A DNA stretch of 64,000 nt from positions 62,001-126,000 of the forward strand of contig CACJTU010000002.1 of assembly GCA_902596375.1 (NCBI GenBank), given 5' to 3'. A program made the position numbers and the translations under genes. The notes under the pieces are model-generated. The model was not told the DNA's origin. It made no database searches and worked only from the letters and a program-made list of their open reading frames with translations. This DNA comes from an uncultured Pelagibacteraceae bacterium. GTDB taxonomy: Bacteria; Pseudomonadota; Alphaproteobacteria; Pelagibacterales; Pelagibacteraceae. Numbering within the stretch: the stretch's first letter is position 1; every line of letters begins with the position of its first letter. Positions 21,355 through 31,663 of the stretch are shown piece after piece.

Positions 21355-22095
21355 ATGACAAATAAATATATGTATTTTGTAGCTAATTGGAAAATGTTTG
21401 GTGATTTAAGATCTCTAAATTCACTTGATAAAGTAATAAAGTTTTCAAAAAATAATAAAAAAAATAAGATAAAAATAGTTTATTGCCCACCAAATACATT
21501 AATTCGTCCATTATCGAGAAGACTTAAAAAAACAAAAATAGAGGTTGGTGCCCAAAACTGTCATCACAGCTATGACTACGGTGCGCACACTGGCCAAGTA
21601 AATTCTACTATGCTCAAAAATGTTGGAGCAAAGTATGTTATTTTGGGACATTCAGAAAATAGACAACTAGGTGAGACAGATAATTTAATTAATTTAAAAA
21701 TAAAAAGTGCAGTTAAATCAGGTCTCAAAATTATATTTTGTATTGGCGAAACCTTGAAAGAAAGAAGACAAAAAAAAACTAATCAAATTTTGAAAAGACA
21801 AATTGAAAAAGGATTAAAATCGATAAAGAAAAAATCCAAAATTATTATAGCCTATGAACCGGTATGGTCTATTGGTACAGGTGTAATTCCAAAAGAAGCT
21901 GATTTAAACAAAACTATTTCATTTATTAAAAGTAGATTTATTAAAAATTATCCAAAAATTTTATATGGTGGATCTGTAAACGCTAATAACGTAAGTATAT
22001 TAAAAAAAATTCCCAACATTGATGGTTTTTTGATAGGAGGCGCATCACAAATTTCAAAGAAATTTATTGATATAATTCAAAAAACCATTAATTAG
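21355..22095 (+). CDS. tpiA: Triosephosphate isomerase
   Basis: VANWKMFGDL, GAQNCHHSYDYGAHTGQVNSTML, YVILGHSENRQ, IAYEPVWSIGTG, ILYGGSV. Confidence 0.97.
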   Translation: MTNKYMYFVANWKMFGDLRSLNSLDKVIKFSKNNKKNKIKIVYCPPNTLIRPLSRRLKKTKIEVGAQNCHHSYDYGAHTGQVNSTMLKNVGAKYVILGHSENRQLGETDNLINLKIKSAVKSGLKIIFCIGETLKERRQKKTNQILKRQIEKGLKSIKKKSKIIIAYEPVWSIGTGVIPKEADLNKTISFIKSRFIKNYPKILYGGSVNANNVSILKKIPNIDGFLIGGASQISKKFIDIIQKTIN

Positions 22096-22101
22096 ACCCA
22101 C

Positions 22102-22401
22102 ATGGAAACTTTATTATTAGTAATCAACATCATACTTGCAGTTATTTTAGTTCTTTTGGTTTTATTGCAAAAATCAGAGGGAGGTGCTCTTGGTATTGGA
22201 GTTTCCCAAGAAAATTTTATGTTATCTAGATCAGCAGGCAGCTTCATGACAAAAGCCACTGCAATTGTAGCAACACTTTTTATTATTTGTAGTCTGGCTC
22301 TAACAATAATTTCTAGAGCAGAACTTACTCCTACGGGGTCAGTATTGGATACAGTTGAGGAAAAAACTGAAGACACGCCTTCAATTCCGGAAAACAATTA
22401 A
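22102..22401 (+). CDS. secG: Preprotein translocase subunit SecG
   Basis: Two TM segments, LLQKSEGGALGIG motif; upstream of pyrG. Confidence 0.92.
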   Translation: METLLLVINIILAVILVLLVLLQKSEGGALGIGVSQENFMLSRSAGSFMTKATAIVATLFIICSLALTIISRAELTPTGSVLDTVEEKTEDTPSIPENN

Positions 22402-22445
22402 TTAATCCTTTTCAATTCATTTTTTATTCGCTATAAGATACTTCC

Positions 22446-24062
22446 ATGGCGCGATATATATTTGTCACTGGCGGCGTGGTTTCCTCCCTTGGTAAAGGTC
22501 TATCTTCTGCATCCCTTGCTTATTTATTACAATCAAGAGGTTACAAAGTTCGTTTAAGAAAATTAGACCCATATCTAAATGTCGATCCAGGAACAATGAG
22601 TCCATTTCAACATGGTGAAGTTTTTGTAACAGACGATGGTGCTGAAACAGATTTAGATCTAGGTCACTATGAAAGATTTTCTGGCGTTACTGCAAAGAAA
22701 ACCGATAACATCACAACTGGAAAAATTTATAGCGATGTTCTTAAAAAAGAAAGAAAAGGTCAGTATTTAGGTAAAACTGTTCAAGTAATTCCTCATATCA
22801 CAGATAGAATTAAAGAATTTATAAAACACGATACATCTAAAGAAGATTTTGTAATTTGTGAAATAGGAGGAATAGTAGGTGATATAGAAAGTTTACCGTT
22901 TGTAGAAGCGATAAGACAATTTTCCAATGATATCGGTAAAAAAAATGCATTATTTATTCATTTAACTTTAGTTCCTTATTTAAAAGCATCGGATGAAATA
23001 AAAACAAAACCAACCCAACACTCAGTTAAGGAATTAAGAAGCATTGGTATTCAACCTGATATTATTATTTGTAGATCAGAAAGACCTATTCCTTTAGACC
23101 ATAGAAAAAAAATATCTTTGTTTTGTAATGTTGATATTAAAAATGTAATTGAAACTGTTGATGTTAAAACTATTTATGAAGCACCAATTAGTTTTTTTAA
23201 TCAAAAATTAGATATTCAAGTTTTAAATTATTTTAAATTAAAATCAAAAAAACCTGCAAATTTGAATCCTTGGAAAAAAATAACTAAAATTACCCTTAAT
23301 ACTAAAAGACATGTTAACATTGCAATTATTGGAAAATACGTTGAATTAAAGGATGCTTATAAATCTTTAGATGAAGCACTTACTCATGGAGGAATATCCA
23401 ATAATCTTAAAGTTAATTTGGTTAGAATAGATTCTGAAAAATTAAAAGTTTCAGAAATAAAAAATAAACTTAAAAATGTTTCAGGAATTCTAATTCCAGG
23501 TGGATTTGGCAAAAGGGGAACTGAGGGTAAAATTGAAGCGATAAGGTATGCAAGAAAAAATAAAATTCCATTCCTTGGAATTTGTTATGGAATGCAAATG
23601 GCAATAATTGAATTTGCTAGAAATCAATTAAAAATTAAAAAAGCAACTTCTTCTGAGTTTGACAAAGTTGGTGTTCATATTATTGGCTTGATGCATGAAT
23701 GGGAGAAAAGCGGCAGAAAAGTTAAAGGAACAGATAAAGACTTAGGAGGCACCATGAGACTTGGTTCTTATGATGCAATCTTAAAAGATAAATCTAAAAT
23801 TAGAGATGTTTATAAATCTAGATTAATCAAAGAGAGACATAGACATAGATATGAAGTGGATATTTCATATAAAGAAAAATTTGAGAAGAAAGGGTTAATA
23901 TTTTCAGGTTTATCTCCAGATCATAAGTTACCAGAGATAATAGAACTTAAAAATCATCCATGGTTTATAGGAGTTCAGTTTCATCCTGAATTTAAATCTA
24001 GACCTTTGAACCCACATCCTTTATTCTCTTCTTTTATCAAAGCAGCAAAAAATCATAGATGA
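22446..24062 (+). CDS. pyrG: CTP synthase
   Basis: [80 protein letters not shown]. Confidence 0.99.
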   Translation: MARYIFVTGGVVSSLGKGLSSASLAYLLQSRGYKVRLRKLDPYLNVDPGTMSPFQHGEVFVTDDGAETDLDLGHYERFSGVTAKKTDNITTGKIYSDVLKKERKGQYLGKTVQVIPHITDRIKEFIKHDTSKEDFVICEIGGIVGDIESLPFVEAIRQFSNDIGKKNALFIHLTLVPYLKASDEIKTKPTQHSVKELRSIGIQPDIIICRSERPIPLDHRKKISLFCNVDIKNVIETVDVKTIYEAPISFFNQKLDIQVLNYFKLKSKKPANLNPWKKITKITLNTKRHVNIAIIGKYVELKDAYKSLDEALTHGGISNNLKVNLVRIDSEKLKVSEIKNKLKNVSGILIPGGFGKRGTEGKIEAIRYARKNKIPFLGICYGMQMAIIEFARNQLKIKKATSSEFDKVGVHIIGLMHEWEKSGRKVKGTDKDLGGTMRLGSYDAILKDKSKIRDVYKSRLIKERHRHRYEVDISYKEKFEKKGLIFSGLSPDHKLPEIIELKNHPWFIGVQFHPEFKSRPLNPHPLFSSFIKAAKNHR

Positions 24063-24883
24063 GTACAATTAAAGTAAATTGTGAAAACTTAGAAATTTCA
24101 AACAACAATAAGATTTGTATTATTGCAGGTCCTTGCCAGTTAGAGACAGAGCAACATGCAATCGACATGGCTGGAAAAATTAAGGAAATTACGTCGAAAT
24201 TTGGCCTTGGATTTATTTACAAAACTTCATTTGATAAAGCGAACAGAACCAGCTTAAAAGGGAAAAGGGGAGCAGGATTAGATGCATCACTTCCCGTATT
24301 TGATAAAATTAAAAAGGAATTGAATGTTCCTATTTTAACAGACATTCATAATGCTGAACAATGTGAAATTGTTTCAAAACACGTTGATGTTTTACAAATC
24401 CCAGCTTTTCTATGTAGGCAAACCGATTTGTTAATTGCTGCGGCTAAAACAAATAAAATTATTAATGTTAAAAAAGGTCAGTTCTTAGCACCATGGGATA
24501 TGGTCAATGTAACTAAAAAAATTTCAGATTCTGGTAATAAAAATATTTTAGTAACTGAGAGAGGAGCGAGCTTTGGTTACAATACTTTAGTATCTGACAT
24601 GAGATCTTTACCTATTATGGCAAAGAACGGTTATCCAGTAATTTTTGATGCCACTCATTCAGTTCAACAACCAGGTGGTCAAGGAGAATCCTCTGGTGGT
24701 CAAAGAGAGTTTGTTGAATATTTAGCAAGAGCAGCAGTTGCAGTTGGAGTTGCTGGTATATTTATTGAAACGCATCAAGATCCAGACAATGCTCCATCTG
24801 ATGGACCAAACATGGTACCATTGAATAAATTAGAGAATCTATTAAAACAATTACACGATATAGATAATCTAATTAAAAAATAG
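24059..24883 (+). CDS. kdsA: 3-deoxy-8-phosphooctulonate synthase
   Basis: [45 protein letters not shown]. Confidence 0.97.
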   Translation: MSTIKVNCENLEISNNNKICIIAGPCQLETEQHAIDMAGKIKEITSKFGLGFIYKTSFDKANRTSLKGKRGAGLDASLPVFDKIKKELNVPILTDIHNAEQCEIVSKHVDVLQIPAFLCRQTDLLIAAAKTNKIINVKKGQFLAPWDMVNVTKKISDSGNKNILVTERGASFGYNTLVSDMRSLPIMAKNGYPVIFDATHSVQQPGGQGESSGGQREFVEYLARAAVAVGVAGIFIETHQDPDNAPSDGPNMVPLNKLENLLKQLHDIDNLIKK

Positions 24884-26139
24884 TGAGTAAAATTTTAAAA
24901 GTAAAAGCACGTCAAATTTTTGACAGCAGAGGAAATCCAACAGTAGAGGCAGAGGTTTATATTAAAAATAATAGCGCATCCGCTATCTGTCCTTCAGGTG
25001 CTTCCACAGGAACTTTTGAAGCTTTTGAAAAACGAGATAAAAATAATAAACGGTATTTAGGAAAAAGTGTTTTAAATGCAGTTAACTTAGTTAACACAAA
25101 GATTTCAAAAAAATTAAAAGGCCAAAGTATCCATAATCAAGAAAGAGTTGATGCTTTGTTAATTAACTTAGATGGTACGAGACAAAAAACAAACTTAGGA
25201 GCTAATGCGATGTTAGCTGTTTCCATGGCTGTAAAAAAATTGTCTGCAAAAGCAAAAAAATTACCTTTGTATAAAACATTTTTTCAAAAAAATAACTTTC
25301 AATTACCTTATCCATTAATGAACATTATTAATGGTGGAGCGCATGCAAATAATGGTCTTAGAATTCAAGAGTTTATGATCAGACCTGATCGAGCAAAAAG
25401 TTTTTCTGAGGCAATGCGGATTTGTTTTGTTGTTATTAAAAACTTAAGTAAATTAATTAAAGCTAATGGTTTATCAACTTCAGTAGGTGATGAAGGTGGG
25501 TTTGCACCTATGATCAGTAGTAATAACCAAGCTTTAGATTTAATTGTGAGTGCAATTAAAAAATCAGGATTTATTAATGGAAAAGATGTTTCTATTTGCC
25601 TTGATGTGGCTGCTAATGAATTATGCAAAAAGAACAAATACTCTATTCATTCAAAAAATTATATTTCAGTAGATAAATCCATTAAAGAATATCAAAAAAT
25701 TATTAAAAAATATAAAATTAAGTCTATTGAGGATCCATTTGCTGAAAATGATTGGTTGGCATGGAATAAATTAATGAGATCAATAAAAAAAGTTCAGATT
25801 GTTGGAGATGATTTGTATGTAACAAATCTTGAAAGATTGAAGAAAGGTTTCTTAAATATTTCTTCAAATTCTATCTTAATAAAGCTTAATCAAATTGGTA
25901 CTGTTTCAGAAACGTTAGATGTAATTAAATTTGCACAAACCATTGGATATAAAACAATTATATCTCATCGATCTGGTGATAGTGAAGATACGTTTATTGC
26001 TGATTTAGCTGTGGGCACTAATTCAAATCAAATTAAAACAGGATCTTTAGCTAGATCTGAGAGGGTTGCAAAATATAATCAATTAATCCGTATCGAAGAA
26101 GAACTTGGAAAAAAAGTGAGGATGAATAAGATCAATTAA
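24883..26139 (+). CDS. eno: Enolase
   Basis: ARQIFDSRGNPTVEAEV, NIINGGAHANNGLRIQEFMI, SVGDEGGFAP, GTVSETLDVI, SHRSGDSEDTFIADLAV; GTG start. Confidence 0.98.
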   Translation: MSKILKVKARQIFDSRGNPTVEAEVYIKNNSASAICPSGASTGTFEAFEKRDKNNKRYLGKSVLNAVNLVNTKISKKLKGQSIHNQERVDALLINLDGTRQKTNLGANAMLAVSMAVKKLSAKAKKLPLYKTFFQKNNFQLPYPLMNIINGGAHANNGLRIQEFMIRPDRAKSFSEAMRICFVVIKNLSKLIKANGLSTSVGDEGGFAPMISSNNQALDLIVSAIKKSGFINGKDVSICLDVAANELCKKNKYSIHSKNYISVDKSIKEYQKIIKKYKIKSIEDPFAENDWLAWNKLMRSIKKVQIVGDDLYVTNLERLKKGFLNISSNSILIKLNQIGTVSETLDVIKFAQTIGYKTIISHRSGDSEDTFIADLAVGTNSNQIKTGSLARSERVAKYNQLIRIEEELGKKVRMNKIN

Positions 26140-26441
26140 TGCTTCGATTAATAAAAAGAAATTACTTTTTATTAATATCAGTTTTTCTTATTTTTTATTT
26201 TGGTTTTAACTTAGTATCTGGAGAAAGAGGTCTTTTTTCGTATATAGAAAAAAAGGAACTTTTGTCTAACTTGAAAAAAGAAGAATTAAACCTAACTAGT
26301 AAAATAGAGGATATGGATCATAAAAATTCACTTCTAAGTACTAATTTAGATCTCGATTATATTGAGACTTTAATTAGAGAACGATTTTTGTTTGGTAAAA
26401 AAAATGAGACTATTTATATAATTAAAAAAGATGAAAAGTAG
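26139..26441 (+). CDS. Septum formation initiator / FtsB-DivIC family protein
   Basis: One N-terminal TM plus coiled coil ([22 protein letters not shown]...[14 protein letters not shown]); directly after eno. Confidence 0.82.
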   Translation: MLRLIKRNYFLLISVFLIFYFGFNLVSGERGLFSYIEKKELLSNLKKEELNLTSKIEDMDHKNSLLSTNLDLDYIETLIRERFLFGKKNETIYIIKKDEK

Positions 26442-27351
26442 ACACCCAGAAAAAGAAAACAAGCCGGTAAATCCAATTAAAAAAAAACCTGAATGGATTA
26501 GATCTAAACTTACAAATAGTAAGGAATTCTTTTTAACCAAAACTATAGTCAATAATAATAATCTTGTAACTGTTTGTCAGGAAGCAAATTGCCCTAATAT
26601 AACTGAATGTTGGAGTAAGCGACATGCAACTTTTATGATTATGGGAGACACTTGCACAAGAGCTTGTGCTTTTTGTGATGTTAAAACTGGTGTACCAGGA
26701 AAATTAGATCAACTTGAACCTGTAAAAATTGCAGAAGCGGTAAAAAAATTAAATTTAAAACATGTTGTGATTACTTCAGTGGATAGAGATGATTTAGATG
26801 ATGGTGGATCAGAACATTTTTTTGAAGTGATTAATCAAACTAGAAAGTCAAACCCAAACACTACTATTGAGGTTCTGACACCTGACTTTTTAAGAAAAGG
26901 AGATGCTTATAAAAAAGTTTTAGATGCTAAACCAGATGTTTTTAATCATAATATTGAAACTGTCCCTAGTCTTTATTTAAAAGTTCGACCTGGATCTAGA
27001 TATTTTGCATCTTTAGAACTTTTAAAAAATGCAAAAAAAGTTAATAAAAATATTTTTACTAAATCAGGAATAATGGTTGGCTTAGGGGAGACAAGAGATG
27101 AAATTTTACAAGTCATGGATGATTTAAGGGCTGCAGATGTTGATTTCATAACTATTGGTCAATATTTACAACCATCTACAAAACATTATCCATTAGATAG
27201 ATATTACACACCAAAAGAATTTAAGGATTTAGGTACAATAGCAAAAGCTAAAGGATTTTTGTTAGTGTCTTCATCTCCTTTAACTAGATCTTCATATCAT
27301 GCAGATGAAGATTTTGCTAAACTTCAACAAAACAGATTAAAAAATAATTAA
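26431..27351 (+). CDS. lipA: Lipoyl synthase
   Basis: [13 protein letters not shown] and [10 protein letters not shown] radical-SAM/auxiliary cluster motifs, [14 protein letters not shown]. Confidence 0.98.
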   Translation: MKSRHPEKENKPVNPIKKKPEWIRSKLTNSKEFFLTKTIVNNNNLVTVCQEANCPNITECWSKRHATFMIMGDTCTRACAFCDVKTGVPGKLDQLEPVKIAEAVKKLNLKHVVITSVDRDDLDDGGSEHFFEVINQTRKSNPNTTIEVLTPDFLRKGDAYKKVLDAKPDVFNHNIETVPSLYLKVRPGSRYFASLELLKNAKKVNKNIFTKSGIMVGLGETRDEILQVMDDLRAADVDFITIGQYLQPSTKHYPLDRYYTPKEFKDLGTIAKAKGFLLVSSSPLTRSSYHADEDFAKLQQNRLKNN

Positions 27352-27806
27352 TGCCAAAAGCATCAGTTAAGCGATTAATTGATAACAGAAAAGACATACT
27401 AATCGAGTTTGTTTTAGATATTGAAAAATACCCAGAATTTATTCCTTTCTGTGACAATTCAAAAGTTTATGAGAGAAGTGATAACGGGGAAACCATAAAT
27501 ATAATTGCTGATCTCACGATAGGTAAGGGTCCGTTTAAAGATACATTTAAAAGTGACGTTAAATTAAATAAAAAAAATGATCATATACATGTTGTTAATT
27601 TAGGTGGACCATTAAATCATTTAGAAAATAATTGGAAATTTATTGAGATAGGAAATGATACTGATGGTTATAAAACTGAGGTTATGTTTGATATTGATTT
27701 TGAAATCGAAAATAAGTTTTTAAATATTCTAATGACAAAATCTTTTCAATTTGGTTTGGAAAAGATAGCAGATGCGTTTCAAAAAAGAGCTGAAAGTATT
27801 AAATAA
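27351..27806 (+). CDS. Coq10/RatA-like START-domain protein (polyketide cyclase family)
   Basis: VLDIEKYPEFIPFCDNSKVYER, ADLTIGKGPFKDTF; follows lipA. Confidence 0.88.
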   Translation: MPKASVKRLIDNRKDILIEFVLDIEKYPEFIPFCDNSKVYERSDNGETINIIADLTIGKGPFKDTFKSDVKLNKKNDHIHVVNLGGPLNHLENNWKFIEIGNDTDGYKTEVMFDIDFEIENKFLNILMTKSFQFGLEKIADAFQKRAESIK

Positions 27807-28263
27807 TTTTACTGATTATCTTAATTACAGTACGAACCGTTGATTTTTGAATCGAATTACGTTTTTTTGATTTAAATTTATTTTCTTTGATAAGTAGAGT
27901 TTTACTCTTTTTGACCCCAATATAAACAAGACCAACCGGTTTTTCTTTTGATCCACCTCCAGGTCCAGCAACTCCTGTTATCGAGACATTGATTTTACTT
28001 TTTGAAATTTTAGATAAATTTTGAACCATTGCCTGGCAGCACTCATGGCTTACCGCACCGTATTTTCTAATAATATTTTTATTAACCTTTAATATTTTTA
28101 TTTTAGCTTGATTAGAGTAAGTGGTCAGACCCATTTGAAAGTATTTTGATGAATTAGGTAATTTAGTTAGATTATGAGCCAATAATCCACCCGTACAAGA
28201 TTCAGCTACGGATATAGTTAATTTTTTTTTAATTAATTTTTTATGAAGTAATTGATTAACCAT
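27799..28263 (-). CDS. pncC: CinA C-terminal domain protein (nicotinamide-nucleotide amidase family)
   Basis: TISVAESCTGGLLAHNLT, GVAGPGGGSKEKPVGLVYIG. Confidence 0.92.
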   Translation of the reverse strand: MVNQLLHKKLIKKKLTISVAESCTGGLLAHNLTKLPNSSKYFQMGLTTYSNQAKIKILKVNKNIIRKYGAVSHECCQAMVQNLSKISKSKINVSITGVAGPGGGSKEKPVGLVYIGVKKSKTLLIKENKFKSKKRNSIQKSTVRTVIKIISKII

Positions 28264-28769
28264 TAGAATTTTAAACTTATTAAATATATTAATATCATTG
28301 AATATAAACCTGCCATTACATCATCCATAATTATTCCAAAATAGTTTTTATGATTTTTGTCAAAATAACTTATTGGAAAAGGTTTTAGGATGTCAAAAAA
28401 TCTAAAAAAAACAAAAGATAAAATATAATAAATTTCAATTGAAATACTTATTTGATTAGATTGATTTAAATATAATAGTAAAATTAAAGGCATGGCTTGC
28501 CCCAAAACTTCATCAATTACTATTTGCTGTGGGTCCTTATTTTTAAATTCAGACTCAGAGTCTTTTACTGCATAAAATGAATAAAAGAACAAAAGTATAA
28601 AAAAAATAATTGAAAACTTAAGATCTGTATAACCTAAAATTTCATAAGCAATATAAATAAAAACAGCTGTTACAGCAGACGTTACAGTGCCAGGAATTTT
28701 GGTTAAATACCCATAACCAAAGAAAGTGGATAACAAAACATTTATTTTTTTCATTGTGTAATTGAGCAA
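28263..28769 (-). CDS. pgpA: Phosphatidylglycerophosphatase A
   Basis: FGYGYLTKIPGTVTSA, QIVIDEVLGQAMPL, FRFFDILKPFPI, GIIMDDVMAGLYS. Confidence 0.93.
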   Translation of the reverse strand: MLNYTMKKINVLLSTFFGYGYLTKIPGTVTSAVTAVFIYIAYEILGYTDLKFSIIFFILLFFYSFYAVKDSESEFKNKDPQQIVIDEVLGQAMPLILLLYLNQSNQISISIEIYYILSFVFFRFFDILKPFPISYFDKNHKNYFGIIMDDVMAGLYSMILIYLISLKF

Positions 28770-29851
28770 ATAACTTCACAAGCTATTGCTTTTTCCTTTC
28801 CAATTAATCCAAGTTTTTCTACTGTTTTACCTTTTAGGTTAATTAATTCTTTTTCAATATTTAATAAACTAGATATAGATTTGATTATTTTATCGCGACA
28901 CTTTGAAACTTTTGGTTGCTCACATATTAAATTTATATCTAAATTATTAATATAAAAGTTATTATGATTTAATATTTTGAGAATAAGCTTAAGCATTTTT
29001 GGCGATCTAATATTTTTATATTTTTTTTGATTATCTGGAAAAAAAGTACCAATATCTTTTTTTCTCATCGCCCCAAGAAGAGAGTCGATTATTGAATGAA
29101 TAATCACATCCCCATCTGAATGTCCTTTAAGTCCTGAATGATAAGGAATTTTTACACCACCCAAAAAAAGTTTTTTACCTCTTATTAATCTATGAATATC
29201 AAAACCTATACCAAAATAAGTTTTAGTAGTTTCGATATCTTCTTTAAATGTAATTTTATTATTTAAATTTTCTCCTTTAATAAATTTGACTTTTAAATTG
29301 TTTTGAATAAATAATGTTGCTTCATCAGTGATTTTATTTTTTTGTTTATTTGAAAGAATATATAAATCTTTAAATTTATAAGCTTGTGGGGTTTGAGTTA
29401 AAATTAAATTATTTCTATTTAAGTTAAAAAGTTGTTTTTTTACTTTATATTTAATGGAGTCTTTTGAATTAATATAAGGTATTACTGCTTTATTGTTTTT
29501 AAGTGATTTTATTAGATTTTTTAAAAGTTTGATTGTGAAGTTAGGTCTAGCAGCATCGTGAATTAAAACATTATTAGGTCTAAATCTTTTTATATATTTT
29601 AAGGCTAATAAAGAAGAATCAGATCTTTCTTTACCACCTTTTATAATTGATACATTCTTAGGGAATTTTTCTTTAATATTTTTTTTATTATTTACGACCA
29701 ATATAATTTTTTTAAACAGCTTTGATTTCAACGCTTTTTCTAAAGAATGTTTAAAAAGAGCCTTGTTTTTATAAATATTGAATTGCTTTGGTTTATTTGA
29801 ATTAAATCTTTTGCTTTGTCCTGATGCTAGTATTATAAAATAATTATTCAT
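28751..29851 (-). CDS. ispDF: Bifunctional IspD/IspF (MEP cytidylyltransferase / MECDP synthase)
   Basis: IspD part LASGQSKRFNSNKPKQF, HDAARPN; IspF part GIGFDIHRLIRGKKLFLGGVKIPYHSGLKGHSDGDVIIHSIIDSLLGA. Confidence 0.96.
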   Translation of the reverse strand: MNNYFIILASGQSKRFNSNKPKQFNIYKNKALFKHSLEKALKSKLFKKIILVVNNKKNIKEKFPKNVSIIKGGKERSDSSLLALKYIKRFRPNNVLIHDAARPNFTIKLLKNLIKSLKNNKAVIPYINSKDSIKYKVKKQLFNLNRNNLILTQTPQAYKFKDLYILSNKQKNKITDEATLFIQNNLKVKFIKGENLNNKITFKEDIETTKTYFGIGFDIHRLIRGKKLFLGGVKIPYHSGLKGHSDGDVIIHSIIDSLLGAMRKKDIGTFFPDNQKKYKNIRSPKMLKLILKILNHNNFYINNLDINLICEQPKVSKCRDKIIKSISSLLNIEKELINLKGKTVEKLGLIGKEKAIACEVICSITQ

Positions 29852-29875
29852 TTATATGGTAGTTTTTATATTCAA

Positions 29876-31663
29876 ATGTACGAATTTATTAAAAAAAATA
29901 TATATCTAATAATATTATTTATTATCACATTATCGATAGGTTTTTTAACCTTTTTAACTTTTATTGATAAAGGATTTATTGAATTATCAGATCAAAATTT
30001 ACAAATTCTATTAGTTCTAAACATTGTTCTTTTAATAGCCCTTTTTGTTTTTATTTTTATTGAGATTAAGAGCGCAATTAAAAATGATATCGATAAAGAT
30101 GGTTTAAAATCCAATAAAAAATATATTACATACTTTGGTTTATTTACTTTAATTCCATCGGTATTAATTTCAATATTTTCACTCTTTTTATTTTCTTTTG
30201 CTTTAGAAAAGTATTTTGACAAAAAAGTTACCACAGTTGTTAATAATTCTTATGAGTTAGCTAGAAATTATGTAGAGGAAATTAGAAATAAAATTCAATC
30301 TGATATTGTTTTAATAGCTTTTGATACCAATAAAAGTAAAAAATTTTTAAATGATAATCAAAATGAATATAAAAGATTTTTAGAAACACAAAAATTAATT
30401 AGAAATGTTGATGAAATACACATCATTGATACTAATAAAAAACTTTTGTTTTCAACTTTGAAAGATAATCAACCATATATACCCCCAGTTGATAGAGCTT
30501 TAAATTTAGTATTGGATGATGATCGTCCTTTAAAAATCATTAATGCACCAGAAAATATTTCTGCAGCAATAATGAGGCTACAAAATTTTGAGGATAGATT
30601 TTTATATGTGGTTAAATATTTAGACAAAGATATTTCTAGATATTTAACAGAGTCTCAAGAAGCTATTAATTTTTACTATACAGTTGAGGAAAAAAGCACT
30701 GGAATTAAAATCTCATTTGCCATTATTTACATTATTGTTGTTAGTGTTTTATTATTTGTTTCTATATCTATCGCGATCAGATTTTCATCAAGATTTTTTA
30801 GATCTATAAATAACTTAATCCTCGCTTCAACATCCATAGGACAAGGAAATTTTAATGCAAAAGTTCCTGAGGTGAAGACTGATAAAGATTTAGAAACTTT
30901 AAATAAAAATTTTAACTTGATGATAGATAGGCTTAAGAGTCAGCAAGAAAAGCTAATTATAAATGAAAGACATGAGGCTTGGGGAAGTTTAGCCAGGAAA
31001 CTTGCTCATGAAATTAAAAATCCACTTACACCAATTCAATTAACTATAGATAGATTAAAAAATAAATATTCTAAACAATTAAACGAAAATGAAATTGAAA
31101 ATTTTAAAGATAATTTAAAAGTTATTAATAATCAAATAAAACAAATAGAAAAATTGGTTAATGAATTTTCTGACTTTGCAAGAATGCCTAAACCTATTTT
31201 TAGAGAGAATAATTTAGTAGATATAATTCATGAAAATATAAATTTACTTAAAGAATTAGATAATTCTATTGAAATTACTTTTAAAAAAGATTTTGATAAA
31301 ATTACCTTAGAGAGTGATAAAGAACAATTAAGTAGAGTTTTTTTAAATTTGATAAAAAATTCTATAGAAAGTATTAACCAAAAAGCTCAAAACAACAACA
31401 ATTTCAGTAAAAAAATTACTATTGAACTTATCCAAGATGATAGCCACATTAGATCAACGATTGAGGATAATGGTGTCGGTTTTAATGAATTAAAAGATAA
31501 TATTAAAAACATACTTAACCCTTATTTTACAACTAAAAAAAATGGAACCGGTTTAGGATTATCAATAGTTAATAAAATAATTAATGACCACAATGGAAAA
31601 ATAGAATTTATACCAATCAAAGATGGTGCAAAAATTAATATAATGTTTTCAAAACAAAAATGA
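29876..31663 (+). CDS. ntrY: NtrY-type membrane sensor histidine kinase
   Basis: Several TM segments, HAMP-like region, H-box LAHEIKNPLTPIQL, GTGLGLSIVNKI; immediately precedes ntrX. Confidence 0.9.
   Translation: MYEFIKKNIYLIILFIITLSIGFLTFLTFIDKGFIELSDQNLQILLVLNIVLLIALFVFIFIEIKSAIKNDIDKDGLKSNKKYITYFGLFTLIPSVLISIFSLFLFSFALEKYFDKKVTTVVNNSYELARNYVEEIRNKIQSDIVLIAFDTNKSKKFLNDNQNEYKRFLETQKLIRNVDEIHIIDTNKKLLFSTLKDNQPYIPPVDRALNLVLDDDRPLKIINAPENISAAIMRLQNFEDRFLYVVKYLDKDISRYLTESQEAINFYYTVEEKSTGIKISFAIIYIIVVSVLLFVSISIAIRFSSRFFRSINNLILASTSIGQGNFNAKVPEVKTDKDLETLNKNFNLMIDRLKSQQEKLIINERHEAWGSLARKLAHEIKNPLTPIQLTIDRLKNKYSKQLNENEIENFKDNLKVINNQIKQIEKLVNEFSDFARMPKPIFRENNLVDIIHENINLLKELDNSIEITFKKDFDKITLESDKEQLSRVFLNLIKNSIESINQKAQNNNNFSKKITIELIQDDSHIRSTIEDNGVGFNELKDNIKNILNPYFTTKKNGTGLGLSIVNKIINDHNGKIEFIPIKDGAKINIMFSKQK

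Noticed and set aside
22092-22397. 101-aa reverse ORF fully opposite secG
   Set aside because: secG on + has the conserved motif and start context; the antisense frame shows nothing recognisable.
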